A DNA stretch of 64,000 bases from Lates calcarifer (Eukaryota; Chordata; Actinopteri; Centropomidae). The stretch covers positions 22,400,127-22,464,126 of the forward strand of contig NC_066851.1 in assembly GCF_001640805.2 (NCBI RefSeq). The letters are read 5' to 3'. The position numbers and the translations under genes were made by a program. The stretch's first letter is position 1, and every line of letters begins with the position of its first letter. The notes beneath the pieces were generated by a model. That model was not told the origin of the DNA. It saw only the letters and a program-made list of their open reading frames with translations, and ran no database searches. Of the stretch, positions 63,663 through 64,000 are shown one piece after another.

Positions 63663-63967
63663 GTATATCAGAGATTTTTAAAAAGAAAATCTTCAAAAAG
63701 CACAAAAAAGAACTTTTTTAAAGTGTGTTTCACAAAAGGAGTTCTGTGTTTGACTTCTCTGCAGGGTCAGCCACGACTACCACAAAGAGACGAAAGAAAA
63801 GCGCTGCTGCAGTGCATTCTGGGGATTTGAGTCAATATTTACAGCCCGTGGAATGATAACGTACCAGTTTTTTTTTAATTTACACACATTATCAGATCCT
63901 TTCTTTCCTGCAGCGACGTCCCAAACCCACGTCTCCCCAACTTATCCATGCTTTTGTTAAATCTGGA

Positions 63968-64000
63968 TCAATACTCCCACTCGTCCGTCTTCATGTCCAG
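63968..64000 (-). CDS. Possible C-terminus of next gene (partial)
   Basis: The minus strand from the window edge reads LDMKTDEWEY followed by TGA at 63970-63968. The composition and the D-x-K-T-x-E-W pattern look coding and recall a kelch blade, but ten residues cannot identify a family. If real, its 3' UTR would extend leftwards; AATAAA occurs on the minus strand at 62,899-62,894 and 62,843-62,838. Confidence 0.25.
   Translation of the reverse strand: MDMKTDEWEY

Larger units (their letters stand above)
37746..63960. other. Gene-poor interval after trmt61a
   Basis: About 26 kb of AT-rich DNA with repeats, one LINE reverse-transcriptase fossil, LINE tails, a SINE, microsatellites and a tandem array. 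In human the next gene after TRMT61A is BAG5, whose coding sequence is essentially one long exon; nothing like it is here. A full CRE (TGACGTCA) is at about 43,745-43,752. No convincing coding exon was found. Confidence 0.6.

Overview
This is a vertebrate nuclear window, almost certainly from a teleost and probably a percomorph (inference). The genes are intron-rich, and the repeats are those common in fish genomes: GCTAACGTTAGC-rich tracts, short foldback elements, tRNA-derived SINEs, and non-LTR tails ending in a short GATGGA repeat. The gene order MARK3 – CKB – TRMT61A matches human 14q32.3.

Layout. (1) 1–13,860, plus strand: the 3' part of mark3, a microtubule-affinity-regulating Ser/Thr kinase. 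Five spacer/tail exons and the terminal KA1 exon are resolved by splice sites and continuous codon phase. (2) 14,780–18,400, minus strand: a complete ckb (brain-type creatine kinase). It has a TATA/CCAAT promoter, a non-coding first exon, two alternative N-terminal coding exons and six common exons. (3) 19,560–37,745, plus strand: a complete trmt61a, the catalytic subunit of the tRNA m1A58 methyltransferase, with one non-coding and three coding exons. ckb and trmt61a are head to head, about 1.2 kb apart. (4) 37,746–63,960: about 26 kb with no convincing protein-coding gene. It holds repeats, a reverse-transcriptase fossil, a degenerate tandem array and one exon-like segment. (5) The last 33 bases read on the minus strand as the end of an open frame, possibly the 3' end of the next gene.

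The strongest observation is in mark3. A skipped-or-included 80-nt exon (9,017–9,096) switches the reading frame of the two following exons. One frame gives the standard KA1 tail. The other gives a short KA1-less tail resembling, from my recall, the KA1-less MARK4 isoform. Both frames look protein-like over the same 122 nt, so these exons appear to be dual coding. Other notable points are the mutually exclusive first coding exons of ckb, a single extra base at the ckb stop that turns the usual 381-residue protein into a predicted 409, and two copies of a foldback repeat bracketing trmt61a exon 3.

The three genes are not a pathway: mark3 acts on the cytoskeleton and polarity, ckb buffers ATP, trmt61a modifies tRNA. 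They are neighbours by conserved synteny. No database search was possible. Family comparisons are from memory, and exon calls rest on splice sites, phase and similarity.
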